This document shows positions 54,865 to 63,897 of a stretch of 64,000 nucleotides of DNA, one piece after another. Numbering within the stretch: the stretch's first letter is position 1; every line of letters begins with the position of its first letter. The stretch comes from Sphingomonas psychrolutea (GTDB lineage Bacteria > Pseudomonadota > Alphaproteobacteria > Sphingomonadales > Sphingomonadaceae). Below the pieces are notes generated by a model. The model saw only the letters and a program-made list of their open reading frames with translations, was not told where the DNA came from and did not search any database. The stretch is from NCBI RefSeq assembly GCF_014636175.1, contig NZ_BMDW01000002.1, forward strand, positions 222,043-286,042. The letters run 5' to 3'. The translations under genes and the position numbers were made by a program.

Positions 54865-55681
54865 ACTGATCGCACCCGGCGAAGTCTGGCTGGTCGGCGC
54901 CGGCCCGGGCGACCCCGATCTGCTCACGCGCAAGGCTGAGCGACTGATCGGCGCGGCCAGCATCGTCTTCTACGATGCGTTGGTCGGCCCGGGTGTACTC
55001 GATTTGATCCCTGCGAATGTTACGCGCGTCTCGGTCGGCAAGCGCTCGGGCCGCCATTCCAAGACCCAGCCCGCGATCGACGCGCTGTTGGTCGAGGCTG
55101 CGCTCGCCGGGGAGCGGGTGGTGCGGCTGAAGGGCGGCGATCCCTCGATCTTCGGCCGCTCGACCGAGGAAATTGACTCGCTTGCCCACCACGGCCTTAG
55201 CGTCCGGATCTGCCCCGGCATCACTGCGGCGAGCGCCGCAGCGGCCAGCGCCGGCTTGTCGCTGACTCTGCGCGGATCGGCGCGTGAACTGCGTTTCGTA
55301 ACCGCCCACGCGCGTGCTGGCGAGCCGCTGGATCTTGACTGGGCGGCGCTTTCGGATTCCTCCGCGACCCTCGCCTTTTACATGGGGCGCGGTGCGGCGG
55401 CAGATATCGCCAGCCAGCTTATTGCAAACGGCCTCGCGCCAGTTACCCCGGTGCTGATCGCGAGCGATGTCAGCCTTGCGTCGGAACGTCTCGTCCATAC
55501 CAGACTCGATTTGCTGGCGCTGGTGGTCGATCGTGCCTCGGGTGCCGGCCCCGCGTTAATCTTGGTCGGAGAAGCAATGCGCGCCCAAACCGTGCCGAAA
55601 CTTGCTCGGGCGGCGTACGAGGCTAGCGGCAGCGGCACTTTCGCCGTCGATATGCTCGCGGTGTGGTCAGCAGCGATTTGA
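54857..55681 (+). CDS. cobA: Uroporphyrinogen-III C-methyltransferase
   Basis: A 274-aa SAM-dependent SUMT that makes precorrin-2, the precursor of siroheme, which NirB needs. Motifs: VWLVGAGPGDPDLLTRKAERLI at the start (in part), VRLKGGDPSIFGR, and the GITAASAAAASAGLSLT loop (in part). The ATG at 54857 is preceded by AGGAGA at correct spacing. It lacks the CysG N-terminal dehydrogenase/chelatase half. It is the last gene of the nitrate operon and overlaps nasA by eight bases. Confidence 0.92.
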   Translation: MFELIAPGEVWLVGAGPGDPDLLTRKAERLIGAASIVFYDALVGPGVLDLIPANVTRVSVGKRSGRHSKTQPAIDALLVEAALAGERVVRLKGGDPSIFGRSTEEIDSLAHHGLSVRICPGITAASAAAASAGLSLTLRGSARELRFVTAHARAGEPLDLDWAALSDSSATLAFYMGRGAAADIASQLIANGLAPVTPVLIASDVSLASERLVHTRLDLLALVVDRASGAGPALILVGEAMRAQTVPKLARAAYEASGSGTFAVDMLAVWSAAI

Positions 55682-55701
55682 TCGCTAGACTGCTAGCGGT
55701 C
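55680..55701 (+). terminator. Hairpin at the end of the nitrate operon
   Basis: GATCGCTAG and CTAGCGGTC pair over nine bases around a four-base loop, beginning within the cobA stop codon. The following sequence (ACTCATTTGTTTG) has only a weak T-run, so the termination efficiency is uncertain. Confidence 0.5.
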
Positions 55702-55977
55702 ACTCATTTGTTTGCCATGCCGTGGGTCGCATGCAGCTTTGATGTCAGGTGTGATTTGAAGCTGCCGTTCGCAGGGCAAGCAGCGAATGGCGGCAAAGTG
55801 CCAGGGGCCGCCGTTCGGCATTGCGCGACGAGCAGATAATTGTTGGCGGCTTTTGGGATTGGCTGAAGGTGCTTTCTATGGCGAAGATTGGGCGATTGCG
55901 GTCAGGTCGCCACTTCGAGAGATGGGAAAAGCGGAAATTACCGTACGCTAGTCGCCCGGCTCTTTGCCCATTCCACA
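55702..55977. other. Intergenic stretch, no gene seen
   Basis: About 280 bases with short degenerate inverted words (CGGC/GCCG rich) but no supported coding frame. Confidence 0.45.
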
Positions 55978-56103
55978 TCAATCATCGTTTAGCGGGGCGC
56001 TTTCATCGGATAGGCGAAATACCGCGTCGGCAACTCCCTGGTCTTCCCAGGCAAAGCCATCGCATGTGGTCATGGCATCCGCGATATAGCTGGCAGCATT
56101 CAT
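55978..56103 (-). CDS. Possible 41-aa small protein
   Basis: An acidic frame from ATG at 56103 to 55978 (MNAASYIADAMTTCDGFAWE at its start) has natural composition and a weak purine-rich site upstream. It sits just downstream of a broken response-regulator gene on the same strand and could be an unrelated small gene or a scrap. No family recognised. Confidence 0.3.
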   Translation of the reverse strand: MNAASYIADAMTTCDGFAWEDQGVADAVFRLSDESAPLNDD

Positions 56104-56116
56104 GGGTATCTTACTC

Positions 56117-56554
56117 TCAGCAAGCGCAGATATGAGCACCGCCACCTGGCAACGTGAGATTTGCGTCTTTGGCGCGCCCGAAATTGACGGCCCCCGCACC
56201 ACCCTTCGCACAGGGCGCGACGCAGTCTTTTACCTCCGGCTTGATCTCTCGCCACAGCTCGCTGCGGACGACTTCGACAGCGAGTGATCCCGTGCCTTCG
56301 GTGAGCACAACATCCGATAGGATAAAGTCCTGCGGGTGCGGGTTGATGCGGGACTCATCGATGGCCGCTTGCTGGCTATTCGCGAAACTGAAGCTATGTG
56401 CCCCATTCCTTTTAAGCAAATCCTCAAGATCTAGCGCGATCAGCGGCTCGTCCTCGATAATCAACACGTGGCACACACCGCTTCTCCCGACCAATGGCCT
56501 TGGAACGCGCCAGCTCGGGAGTGTGGTACGTCGAATCCGAGGCGGTTCGTTCAT
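56117..56554 (-). pseudogene. Truncated response-regulator receiver gene
   Basis: Residues from about 28 form the first half of a CheY-like receiver (CHVLIIEDEPLIALDLEDLL, then a DVVLTEGTGSLAVEVV segment with the phospho-acceptor Asp). After VRSELW the normal continuation (the Thr/Lys strand and KP motif) is missing and is replaced by an unrelated Cys/Gly-rich tail. The gene is therefore broken or a fusion with foreign sequence. A start at 56554 (MNEPPRI) is one of several possible. Confidence 0.5.
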
Positions 56555-56670
56555 CGCGCTACAGTGGCCGACATTCTGGTCCCAATACTGATAACTCACT
56601 GTGTTTGACCGCGGGAACCTGATGTCATCGTCGATTTCGATCGGCCGAGCTGGTTATCGCTTCCACATCG

Positions 56671-57675
56671 TCACTTCTGCAGCACAAATTCAACTCTTGC
56701 GGCAGTCGGCCGCGCAAACATTGGCATTCCAGATTGCGACCAAACAAAGCGCTGGATATACGGTGCGCGCGCGGATGTGCATTTCATGCCCGGTGCCGAA
56801 TTGGCGTGATAGACGATCCAGTTCGTCCCGTCGCGCGCGGTGAAGAAGCCGTTATGCCCCGGTGCATAGACACCCTCGTCGGGTGCCTTGGCGATGACGG
56901 GCTGTGGCATCTTGGTCCAGGTGCCGGGGTTGAGCGGGTCGCTGCCGGCAGGTGCGCTGAGCATGCCGATTGCATAGTCGTCCGACCAGCAGGCACTGGC
57001 CGAATAGCTCAGAAACAGATCGCCCTTTGGTCCGGCGAGAAATTCCGGGGCTTCCAGAATTGGCCGCCCGCCGCGCCGTTCCCAATCGCGGTCGGGCCGC
57101 GCGATGATCGTTTCTGGGCCAGTCAGCGTCCAGGGGTTTGCCATCTCAACGATCGCCAGATCGCTGTCTGGCCCCACATAGGGGGAATAGACGAAATACC
57201 GTTTGCCAGCGTTGACGAACGTCGTGCCATCAATGCCGCTATGCTCGGTTTCAAGCCGACCGCGATCGGTCCACGTGCCTTCCGTCGGATCGTCGCCTTT
57301 GTTTTCGATCACAAAGATGCCGCGATGGGCATCCTCGTCGTGTCCACCCTCGGCGGCGGTATAATAAATGTACCAAGCGCCGTCGATCCGGTGCAACTCA
57401 GGGGCCCAGATCGATTGTGCGTTGGGACCGCTTGAAGGTGGCGTCCAGACCGTTATTTCCGCCGCCTCGGCTAGCCGCGCGAGGTCGGTCGTCTTGCGAA
57501 TCGTCAGCCGGGTTCCCAGCGTGTTCATGTAGTAAAAGGTATCGCCCTGCCGCACGATCCACGGATCAGGCCCTGACGGCAAGATCGGATTGGTAATCGA
57601 TCGCGGCGTGCGGCCTGCAGTCGCTGAGCTTGCGACTGCGAGGCCGAGCATCAGCGCGGGCAGCATCCGCGGCAT
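56671..57675 (-). CDS. Glycoside hydrolase family 43 (arabinofuranosidase/xylosidase type)
   Basis: A 334-aa exported five-bladed propeller hydrolase. A signal peptide (ALMLGLAVASSATAG) precedes the family opening NPILPSGPDPWIVRQGDTFYY (given in part). The Asp in GPDPW is the predicted general base and the Glu in LEAPEF the general acid. It probably releases arabinose (or xylose) from oligosaccharides in the periplasm. It is the last gene of the sugar cluster and starts one base from the aldolase stop. Confidence 0.87.
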   Translation of the reverse strand: MPRMLPALMLGLAVASSATAGRTPRSITNPILPSGPDPWIVRQGDTFYYMNTLGTRLTIRKTTDLARLAEAAEITVWTPPSSGPNAQSIWAPELHRIDGAWYIYYTAAEGGHDEDAHRGIFVIENKGDDPTEGTWTDRGRLETEHSGIDGTTFVNAGKRYFVYSPYVGPDSDLAIVEMANPWTLTGPETIIARPDRDWERRGGRPILEAPEFLAGPKGDLFLSYSASACWSDDYAIGMLSAPAGSDPLNPGTWTKMPQPVIAKAPDEGVYAPGHNGFFTARDGTNWIVYHANSAPGMKCTSARAPYIQRFVWSQSGMPMFARPTAARVEFVLQK

Positions 57676-58325
57676 CAGCGGCTTGGCCGTAAACCGAGCG
57701 CGTCGAGCGCCGCGGCAAAGGCGCGCGCGTTGCCCGCTACGGTCGCTGCCGTATCACCCTTTTTGTAGAGCGCCGAGCCCAGCCCGAACCCGCCCGCGCC
57801 CGCAGCGACCCAGGGCTGCATCGTCTCCGGCGTGATGCCCCCGACAACCAGCTTCGGCACCGCCGCTGGCAGCACTGCAGCAAGAGCCTTTACGACGCTG
57901 GGGTTGATCGCCTCGGCCGGGAAGAATTTGAGCGCGTGCGCGCCAGCGGCGAGCGCGGCAAACGCCTCGCTTGCGGTGCCACAACCGGGCAACGAAGCGA
58001 GCCCCGCAGCGGCCGAGGCGGCGATCACCTGGGGATTGGTGTTGGGTGAGACGATCATTCGCCCGCCCGCCGCAGCGACCTCAGCGACGTCAACCGGGGT
58101 CAGAACAGTGCCCGCGCCGACCACCGCGACGCCATCGAGATGCCGCGCCAGACGTTCGATCGAGATCAGCGGATCGGGCGAATTGAGCGGCACCTCGATC
58201 AGCGTGAAGCCCGCCTCGACCAGCGCATCGCCGACCGCAAGCACCTCGGCCGACAGGATACCGCGCAGGATCGCGACGAGCGGGAAGCGATCGAGCGCGG
58301 AGGCGAAATCGGCGGGCATGGTCAT
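57675..58325 (-). CDS. dgoA: 2-dehydro-3-deoxy-6-phosphogalactonate aldolase
   Basis: A 216-aa class I KDPG/KDPGal aldolase that splits KDPGal to pyruvate and glyceraldehyde 3-phosphate. The conserved Glu is in LIEVPLNSP and the Schiff-base Lys in HALKFFPAEA; LVAILRGI and GAGTVLTP are also present. The NSP after the Glu favours the galactonate rather than the gluconate branch. The ATG at 58325 overlaps the kinase stop by four bases. Confidence 0.88.
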   Translation of the reverse strand: MTMPADFASALDRFPLVAILRGILSAEVLAVGDALVEAGFTLIEVPLNSPDPLISIERLARHLDGVAVVGAGTVLTPVDVAEVAAAGGRMIVSPNTNPQVIAASAAAGLASLPGCGTASEAFAALAAGAHALKFFPAEAINPSVVKALAAVLPAAVPKLVVGGITPETMQPWVAAGAGGFGLGSALYKKGDTAATVAGNARAFAAALDALGLRPSR

Positions 58326-59197
58326 GACAGGGTGTTCCAGATGCTGGTGATGCCGCTGACGAAGGCAGCGTGGCTGTCGATCAAATGCGCGCGTGCGCCC
58401 GCCCCTTCGATCGCCGCGGCATAGAGGCCGCCGAGCGTCGTATCGGCGAGCACGAACACCTCCCCTGCCCGATCGCATACTTGTGCGCGAACATCGGTGC
58501 CGATCAACAGCCCGCTGACATAGGCGGCGGCGGTCGGGCCGCGCCGCCCGGTGACGAAATCGGCGCGGACGCCGAACAGCCGCGTGAGCAGCACACCGTC
58601 GGCGGAGTCACGCACACCGCGCCGGAAATCGTCGTTCGGCGCGATCGTATCGTTCATCTGCGCCGCGAGCAAGCTGTGGTGCTGCAGCAGCGCGAACAGC
58701 TCACCGGTCATCGCGGTAGCGAATGACGCGATGCTGCCACCCGCCATCATGGCCCACTTGCAATGCGTGCCCGGCTGGCAGAGCAGCGAGTTCTCCGGCA
58801 CCAGCCGCGCCGCGACCGCCCCAAGCAATTGCACCTCTTCGCCGCGCATCACGTCGCTGTGATCGGAACCGCGCCGCGCGACGCCGGGGACGATCGCGGT
58901 GCGCCCAGGCTCGACCCACGCGACGCCAGCCGCCACGCTGGCGAGATCGGCGGGGCAGTCGACATACGGCACCTCGATCCAGCCGCGGTTTGACCCGACC
59001 ATGCCGGCGCACAGCATCGGCAAATCATCCATGCGCGCCCGGATCGCCGCCGCCTCGCTGGCAAAACCACCCTGCCCGACCGCCAGAATCCCGCGATCGT
59101 CACGCTCTTCCTGTTCCACAATCCCGCCAACGATGCGGTACACCCGGCGGTTGGTCGTGCCCCAATCCACCGCGAGAAACGCGCGTTGATCAGTCAT
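58322..59197 (-). CDS. dgoK: 2-dehydro-3-deoxygalactonokinase
   Basis: A 291-aa DgoK-family kinase phosphorylating KDGal to KDPGal. It opens with the ASKHA-like phosphate loop AVDWGTTNRRVYRI, followed by GMVGSNRGWIEVPYVDCPA (in part), GEEVQLLGA and CQPGTHCKWA. The ATG at 59197 gives the family start; the gene overlaps the upstream dehydrogenase gene by eight bases. It pairs functionally with the aldolase directly downstream. Confidence 0.9.
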   Translation of the reverse strand: MTDQRAFLAVDWGTTNRRVYRIVGGIVEQEERDDRGILAVGQGGFASEAAAIRARMDDLPMLCAGMVGSNRGWIEVPYVDCPADLASVAAGVAWVEPGRTAIVPGVARRGSDHSDVMRGEEVQLLGAVAARLVPENSLLCQPGTHCKWAMMAGGSIASFATAMTGELFALLQHHSLLAAQMNDTIAPNDDFRRGVRDSADGVLLTRLFGVRADFVTGRRGPTAAAYVSGLLIGTDVRAQVCDRAGEVFVLADTTLGGLYAAAIEGAGARAHLIDSHAAFVSGITSIWNTLS

Positions 59198-60116
59198 AAA
59201 AGGCTTCGGACGTTTCCCGCCGCCCGCGCAGGAACGCATCCGCGACCAGACGCAACGGATCGGTATCGACATCGCTGCGCCCACCCTGGATCAGCGTCGC
59301 GAAGCGCGCGTATAGCCCAGGATATTCGCGGTCTTCGCTATGGTCCGTGCCGGTCGGCAGCGCCAGCACCGCGCCGCCGTTGGACAGTTTCAACGTACCC
59401 GCATCGGTTTCGACGATGATATCCCAGCTTTGCGGCCCGGTCTGCCGCCAGTCGAGGTCCATCAGGATCGGGGCGCCACCGGTATCGCGAAATTCGATCT
59501 CGGCAGCGATCGGCGCGGCGCGGTTGGCGGGGATGGTCAGCGTCGCCGCCTTGAGGAAGAACGGGCGCGGCAGGATGTGCGTGGCGATCGACAGCGCGTT
59601 GATGCCGGGATCGAACACGCCGAGGCCGCCCGGCTCCCAGATCCACGCCTGACCCGGATGCCAAACTCGCACGTCTTCGCGCCAGATGATCGAAACCCGG
59701 TCGACCCTGCGCTCCGCGAGCCATGCCCGTGCCGGCGCCACCCCGGCGGCAAAGCGCGAATGCCAAGCCGCAAACAGCGTGACGCCAACCTTGCGCGCCT
59801 GATCGTCGAGCGCGGCGACCTCGGCCAAGGTCGCGCCGGGCGGCTTTTCGAGGAACACATGGACGCCGCGCGCCAGGGCCTGCGCTGCAAGATCGTAGCG
59901 CACTTGCGGCGGGGTGCAGAGCGCCACCGCGTCCACCGCCGGCCCCTCGACGAGCAGGGCCTCGAGGCTGCGATGATGCGCCACGCCCTCGACACCCGGA
60001 TCATGCGGAGAAACCGTGGCGGCAAGTCCGAACGCTGCGTTGCCTGCGATTGCCGGCAAATGCTGGTCACGCGCAATCTTGCCCATGCCGATGACGGCGA
60101 TGCGGATCGGCTCCAT
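59190..60116 (-). CDS. Gfo/Idh-family aldose 1-dehydrogenase (D-galactose/L-arabinose type)
   Basis: A 308-aa NAD(P)-dependent dehydrogenase. The Rossmann motif is IRIAVIGMGKIARDQHLPAI (in part); the catalytic signature EKPPG and the substrate-site region AWIWEPGGLGVFDPGINAL (in part) match the galactose/arabinose 1-dehydrogenase branch found in sphingomonads and Caulobacter. It would oxidise the sugar to its lactone, the first step of the non-phosphorylative route. It abuts the AraD1-type gene (start and stop share base 60116). Confidence 0.85.
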   Translation of the reverse strand: MEPIRIAVIGMGKIARDQHLPAIAGNAAFGLAATVSPHDPGVEGVAHHRSLEALLVEGPAVDAVALCTPPQVRYDLAAQALARGVHVFLEKPPGATLAEVAALDDQARKVGVTLFAAWHSRFAAGVAPARAWLAERRVDRVSIIWREDVRVWHPGQAWIWEPGGLGVFDPGINALSIATHILPRPFFLKAATLTIPANRAAPIAAEIEFRDTGGAPILMDLDWRQTGPQSWDIIVETDAGTLKLSNGGAVLALPTGTDHSEDREYPGLYARFATLIQGGRSDVDTDPLRLVADAFLRGRRETSEAFYD

Positions 60117-61108
60117 TACAGCGCCCGGACGACGACCGGCGCGGCCAGCGCACGGCCGAGCGGATTGCGCAGCGGCAGCGTGAAGGGCGCGGCTGCGATC
60201 TCGAACACGTCGCCGACCTCGGTCTTCACCGCATCACTGAACGACAGCGTCGCGGTGCCGAAGAAATGGATATGGATGTCGCCGGGGCGGCGGAACAGAT
60301 CGTATTTGAAGTGATGCGCCTCGAGATTGGCGATGCTGTGCGACATGTTGTCTTCGCCCGACAGGAAGGGCTTTTCCCACAGCGTCACGCCCTCGCGTAC
60401 GATCCGACTGGTGCCTTGGACATGCGCGGGCGGCACGCCGACCAGAAGTTCGGGGCCAAGCGCCGCCTGGCGCAGCTTGGAGTGCGCGAGCCACAGATAA
60501 TTGTGCCGCTCGGTCACATGGTCGCTGAATTCGTTGGCGAGGCAGAGGCCCAGGCGGAACGGCGTGCCATCGGGGCCGATTAGGTAAATGCCGGCCAGCT
60601 CCGGCTCTTCGCCGCCGTCCTGCGCGAAAGCGGGCATCATCAGCGGTGCACCGGGCGCGACGAGTTGTGTCCCGTCGCCTTTGTAGAACCATTCGGGTTG
60701 CTGGCCGGTCTCGCCCGCCGGCGGCTTGCCGCCTGCGACGCCCTCAAGAAACATCCGCATCGAATCGGTCTGCGTCTGCGCTTCTGCGGCGGCGCGGTGC
60801 ATCTTGTCGCGCCCCTCGGCCGAGCCAAGATGCGTCAGGCCCGTGCCGGTCAGCAGGACATGCGCCGCGTCATCATGGTCAATCGGCGCGATCAACCGCC
60901 CGGCGGCCAATTCGCCCGCCAGATCGACTGTATCACCGGATCCGCACGCCGCGACGGCCTCGGCCAGCGTGACGCCCTGTTCGATCGCGCGCGCTGCCAG
61001 CAGCCGGACGCTCGCCACGCCCGGCACAAAAGCCGCATTGTCCCCGTCGGCGGCAATCACCGAGCGTGTGCCGTCGTCGGCGCGATGCTGCAAGAGCCTA
61101 ATAGCCAT
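60116..61108 (-). CDS. AraD1/GguC-family protein (fumarylacetoacetate hydrolase fold)
   Basis: A 330-aa protein of the GguC/AraD1 family. Recognisable stretches are LTGTGLTHLGSAEGRDKMH (in part), EPELAGIYLIGPDGTPFRLGL and GDIHIHFFGTATLSF. The fold is that of fumarylacetoacetate hydrolases with a divalent metal. In sugar clusters it is assigned to dehydration of 2-keto-3-deoxy-L-arabonate toward ketoglutarate semialdehyde, which the next gene's product would oxidise. The exact reaction is known-family inference. Confidence 0.82.
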   Translation of the reverse strand: MAIRLLQHRADDGTRSVIAADGDNAAFVPGVASVRLLAARAIEQGVTLAEAVAACGSGDTVDLAGELAAGRLIAPIDHDDAAHVLLTGTGLTHLGSAEGRDKMHRAAAEAQTQTDSMRMFLEGVAGGKPPAGETGQQPEWFYKGDGTQLVAPGAPLMMPAFAQDGGEEPELAGIYLIGPDGTPFRLGLCLANEFSDHVTERHNYLWLAHSKLRQAALGPELLVGVPPAHVQGTSRIVREGVTLWEKPFLSGEDNMSHSIANLEAHHFKYDLFRRPGDIHIHFFGTATLSFSDAVKTEVGDVFEIAAAPFTLPLRNPLGRALAAPVVVRAL

Positions 61109-61152
61109 TTCATTTTCCCCTGATCGTTTGCCGACGTTGCGCCCTTTTCAGC

Positions 61153-62718
61153 TCAATCGAGCGAAGGCGTTCCATCGCGCAAGCACGGGACGCCGTCCTG
61201 CGCGGCGGCGTCGCGCAGTTCGGGCGGCAACACGCCTTGCGCCAGATTTTGATAGGATACCGGCCGCAGGAAGCGATCGATCGCCAAGCTGCCGACCGAG
61301 GTCGTGCGTGCGTCCGAGGTGGCGGGATAGGGTCCGCCATGCACCATCGCATGGGCAACCTCGACGCCCGTCGGCCAGCCATTGGCAAGGATACGCCCGA
61401 CCCGGCGCTCAAGCATTGGCAAGAGCCGCGCCGCCGCTGGTTCGTCGTCCGCGTCCATGTGCAGCGTCGCGGTCAATTGCCCCTCAAGGCCAGCGATCAC
61501 CCGGGCCAGTTCGGCCTCGTCCTGGCATTTGACCAGGATCGACGAAGCGCCGAACACTTCATGGCCCAGCGCCTTCTCCGCCAGGAAAGCAGCGGCAGTG
61601 GTCGAGAAGAAGGCCGCTTGACCGCGCGTGATGCCATTGCCCGCTTTGCCGCGTGCGACCGTCTCGACCTCCGGCCGACCGGCCAGCGCATCGACGCCGT
61701 GCTGATAGGCGGCATGGATCCCCGTCGTCAGCATCAGCCCGGCATCGGCTTCGACCACGGCATGGCTCGCCGCCGTCACGAAGGCGTCGAGGCCCTCACC
61801 ATCGATCGCCAGCACAAGGCCGGGATTGGTGCAGAACTGGCCCGCACCCATCGTCAGCGAACCGACGAATGCCGTTCCCAGCGCTGCGCCGCGCGCCTTC
61901 AACGCAGCCGGCAACAGGACAACGGGGTTGATGCTCGACATCTCGGCATAGACCGGGATCGGCACCGCGCGTGCCTGCGCCAGCGCGAGCAGCGCGAGAC
62001 CGCCGCCGCGCGACCCGGTAAAGCCTACCGCGGCAATCCGCGGATCGGTGACCAGCGCCGTGCCCAGCGCGTTGCCCGGCCCAACGAGGTGCGAGAAGAC
62101 GCCTGCGGGCAAACCACACGCCGCCACTGCGCGACGGATCGCGTCTGCCACAAGCGCGCCCGTCTGCGGATGCGCCGGATGGCCCTTGACGACGACGGGA
62201 CACCCGGCCGCCAGCGCGGAGGCGGTGTCGCCACCGGCGGTCGAGAAAGCGAGCGGAAAATTCGATGCGCCGAACACCGCAACCGGCCCGAGCGGGATCA
62301 TCCGCAGGCGAAGGTCCGGGCGTGGCAACGGCTGGCGCTCGGGCATGGCCGGGTCGATCCGGAGGCCGAGCCACGCCCCGCTGCGCACAACGCCGGCGAA
62401 CAGCTTCAACTGCCCGACGGTACGCCCGCGTTCGCCCTCCAGTCGCGCCCTTGGCAGGCCGCTCTCACGCATCGCCGCAACGATCAGATCGTCGCCAATC
62501 GCGACGATCTCCTCGCCGATCCGCTCCAGAAAGCGCGCGCGCGTCTCGCGGTCGGATGCGCGGTACGTATCGAACGCGTCCTCGGCTGACGCGCAGGCCG
62601 CCGCGACATCGTCCGGACCATGCGTCGCAAACGCCGCGCCGACGGGCTCGCCGGTCGCGGCGACAACCGAGCGGAAGCTGCTGTCAGCGCTGTCGATTGT
62701 GGCGGAATCGGCGGTCAT
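61153..62718 (-). CDS. 2,5-dioxovalerate (alpha-ketoglutarate semialdehyde) dehydrogenase
   Basis: A 521-aa aldehyde dehydrogenase of the KGSADH-like branch. The cofactor region is [21 protein letters not shown] (in part), the general-base Glu is in [11 protein letters not shown], and the catalytic Cys is in [10 protein letters not shown]. It forms ketoglutarate, the end of the Weimberg-type pathway. The ATG at 62718 has CAGGAGAG seven bases upstream, although the frame stays open far into the regulator gene on the other strand. It is the first gene of the minus-strand sugar operon. Confidence 0.9.
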   Translation of the reverse strand: MTADSATIDSADSSFRSVVAATGEPVGAAFATHGPDDVAAACASAEDAFDTYRASDRETRARFLERIGEEIVAIGDDLIVAAMRESGLPRARLEGERGRTVGQLKLFAGVVRSGAWLGLRIDPAMPERQPLPRPDLRLRMIPLGPVAVFGASNFPLAFSTAGGDTASALAAGCPVVVKGHPAHPQTGALVADAIRRAVAACGLPAGVFSHLVGPGNALGTALVTDPRIAAVGFTGSRGGGLALLALAQARAVPIPVYAEMSSINPVVLLPAALKARGAALGTAFVGSLTMGAGQFCTNPGLVLAIDGEGLDAFVTAASHAVVEADAGLMLTTGIHAAYQHGVDALAGRPEVETVARGKAGNGITRGQAAFFSTTAAAFLAEKALGHEVFGASSILVKCQDEAELARVIAGLEGQLTATLHMDADDEPAAARLLPMLERRVGRILANGWPTGVEVAHAMVHGGPYPATSDARTTSVGSLAIDRFLRPVSYQNLAQGVLPPELRDAAAQDGVPCLRDGTPSLD

Positions 62719-62828
62719 ATCACTCTCCTGAATTACTCGGACATATGGCTGAGACGAGCGAAACGCAATGATTTGTCTTTTGGACTTGAGGACGGCCCTG
62801 TTAGGGATGCGGATTGGAGGGTTAAGGA

Positions 62829-63593
62829 ATGCGTGACGACAGTGCCATGGACGATCCGAACCAACCTCCGGTCGAACCGACGCGCAAGCCGCGCGGCACC
62901 GGCCGTCGCCTGAACGGGGCGGTGGCGCACAAACTTGGCCTTGCGATCCTCGCGGGCGAATATGCCCCCGGTGATACCTTGTCGGGCGAGATCGCCTTCG
63001 CCGAGGAATTGGAGGTCTCCCGCAGCGCATACCGCGAGGCGGTGCAAGTCCTGATGGCCAAGGGGCTGGTCGAAAGCCGCACCAAGACCGGCACGCGCGT
63101 GCTGCCACGCAGCCGCTGGAACCTGCTCGATCCCGACGTCCTGGCCTGGGCATTCGCTGGCGAGCCCGACGTGGATTTCGTCCGCAATTTGTTCGAGCTG
63201 CGCGCGATCGTCGAACCGGCCGCAGCCGGGCTCGCCGCCGAGCGTCGCGACAAGGTGGATCTGAAGGTGATGAAGGACGCACTCGCCGAAATGCGTCGCC
63301 ACACACTGTCGAGCGAGCTGGGTCGCGCCGCTGACCGCGACTTCCACACAGCGATCCTGCAAGCAACGCGCAACGATGCGCTGCTGACGTTGAGCGCGAG
63401 CATCGGCGCAGCGGTCAACTGGACCACGCAGTTCAAGCAGCGCGGCCGGACGCTGCCACGCAATGCGCTGCCGGATCATTTGCGCGTCTACGAAGCGATC
63501 GCCGCCAGCGATGCGAGCGAAGCAAGCCAGGCGATGCGCGTGCTGGTTGATCTCGCGCTCGACGATACCCGCGCAGCGATGGGCCGGAGGTAG
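62829..63593 (+). CDS. GntR-family regulator, FadR/FCD type
   Basis: A 254-aa repressor: N-terminal winged helix ([47 protein letters not shown], in part) and a C-terminal all-helical FCD ligand domain with the metal/ligand His and Asp residues ([28 protein letters not shown]). It is divergent from the sugar operon across a 110-base gap that must contain the operator; I could not fix a convincing palindrome. The likely effector is a galactonate- or arabonate-type acid. Confidence 0.88.
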   Translation: MRDDSAMDDPNQPPVEPTRKPRGTGRRLNGAVAHKLGLAILAGEYAPGDTLSGEIAFAEELEVSRSAYREAVQVLMAKGLVESRTKTGTRVLPRSRWNLLDPDVLAWAFAGEPDVDFVRNLFELRAIVEPAAAGLAAERRDKVDLKVMKDALAEMRRHTLSSELGRAADRDFHTAILQATRNDALLTLSASIGAAVNWTTQFKQRGRTLPRNALPDHLRVYEAIAASDASEASQAMRVLVDLALDDTRAAMGRR

Positions 63594-63627
63594 CAATCCA
63601 CCCGATCCTCCGTTCGGCTCTGGTAGA

Positions 63628-63897
63628 TTATCGCTCCGGAAACGCTGCCACGATTGCGGTGTACTCGGTGCGCGTGATTGCGATCATCGATCCATGACGC
63701 GTGCCCGCCGGCATTTCGTAGCGATTCCATGCCGGCACACCACTATTGCCCGACACCTGATACCATGGCCCCGCGAGCGTCGGCGCCGTCGACAAGCCAT
63801 AACTCGTACCGGCATATTGCTCGTAATAGAGCAGCCAGTCCTTGCCGCCCGGCGCGCGCACGATCGTCGGCGCTTCGCGGAAATTGGGGCTGAGCGG
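63628..63897 (-). pseudogene. 3' part of a second GH43 gene, interrupted by an IS element
   Basis: The minus strand from 63897 to the TAA at 63628 encodes the C-terminal 90 residues of a GH43-type protein (PLSPNFREAPTIVRAPGG, DWLLYYEQYAGTSYGLSTAP, MPAGTRHGSMIAITRTEY). The Glu in FREAPT corresponds to the general acid. The coding sequence stops exactly where the insertion-sequence end begins at 63898, so the gene was split by insertion. Confidence 0.75.

Noticed and set aside
62719..63366. Very long upstream extension of the semialdehyde dehydrogenase
   Set aside because: It lies antisense to the GntR-type regulator and has Arg/Pro-rich shadow composition; a good ribosome site precedes the ATG at 62718.
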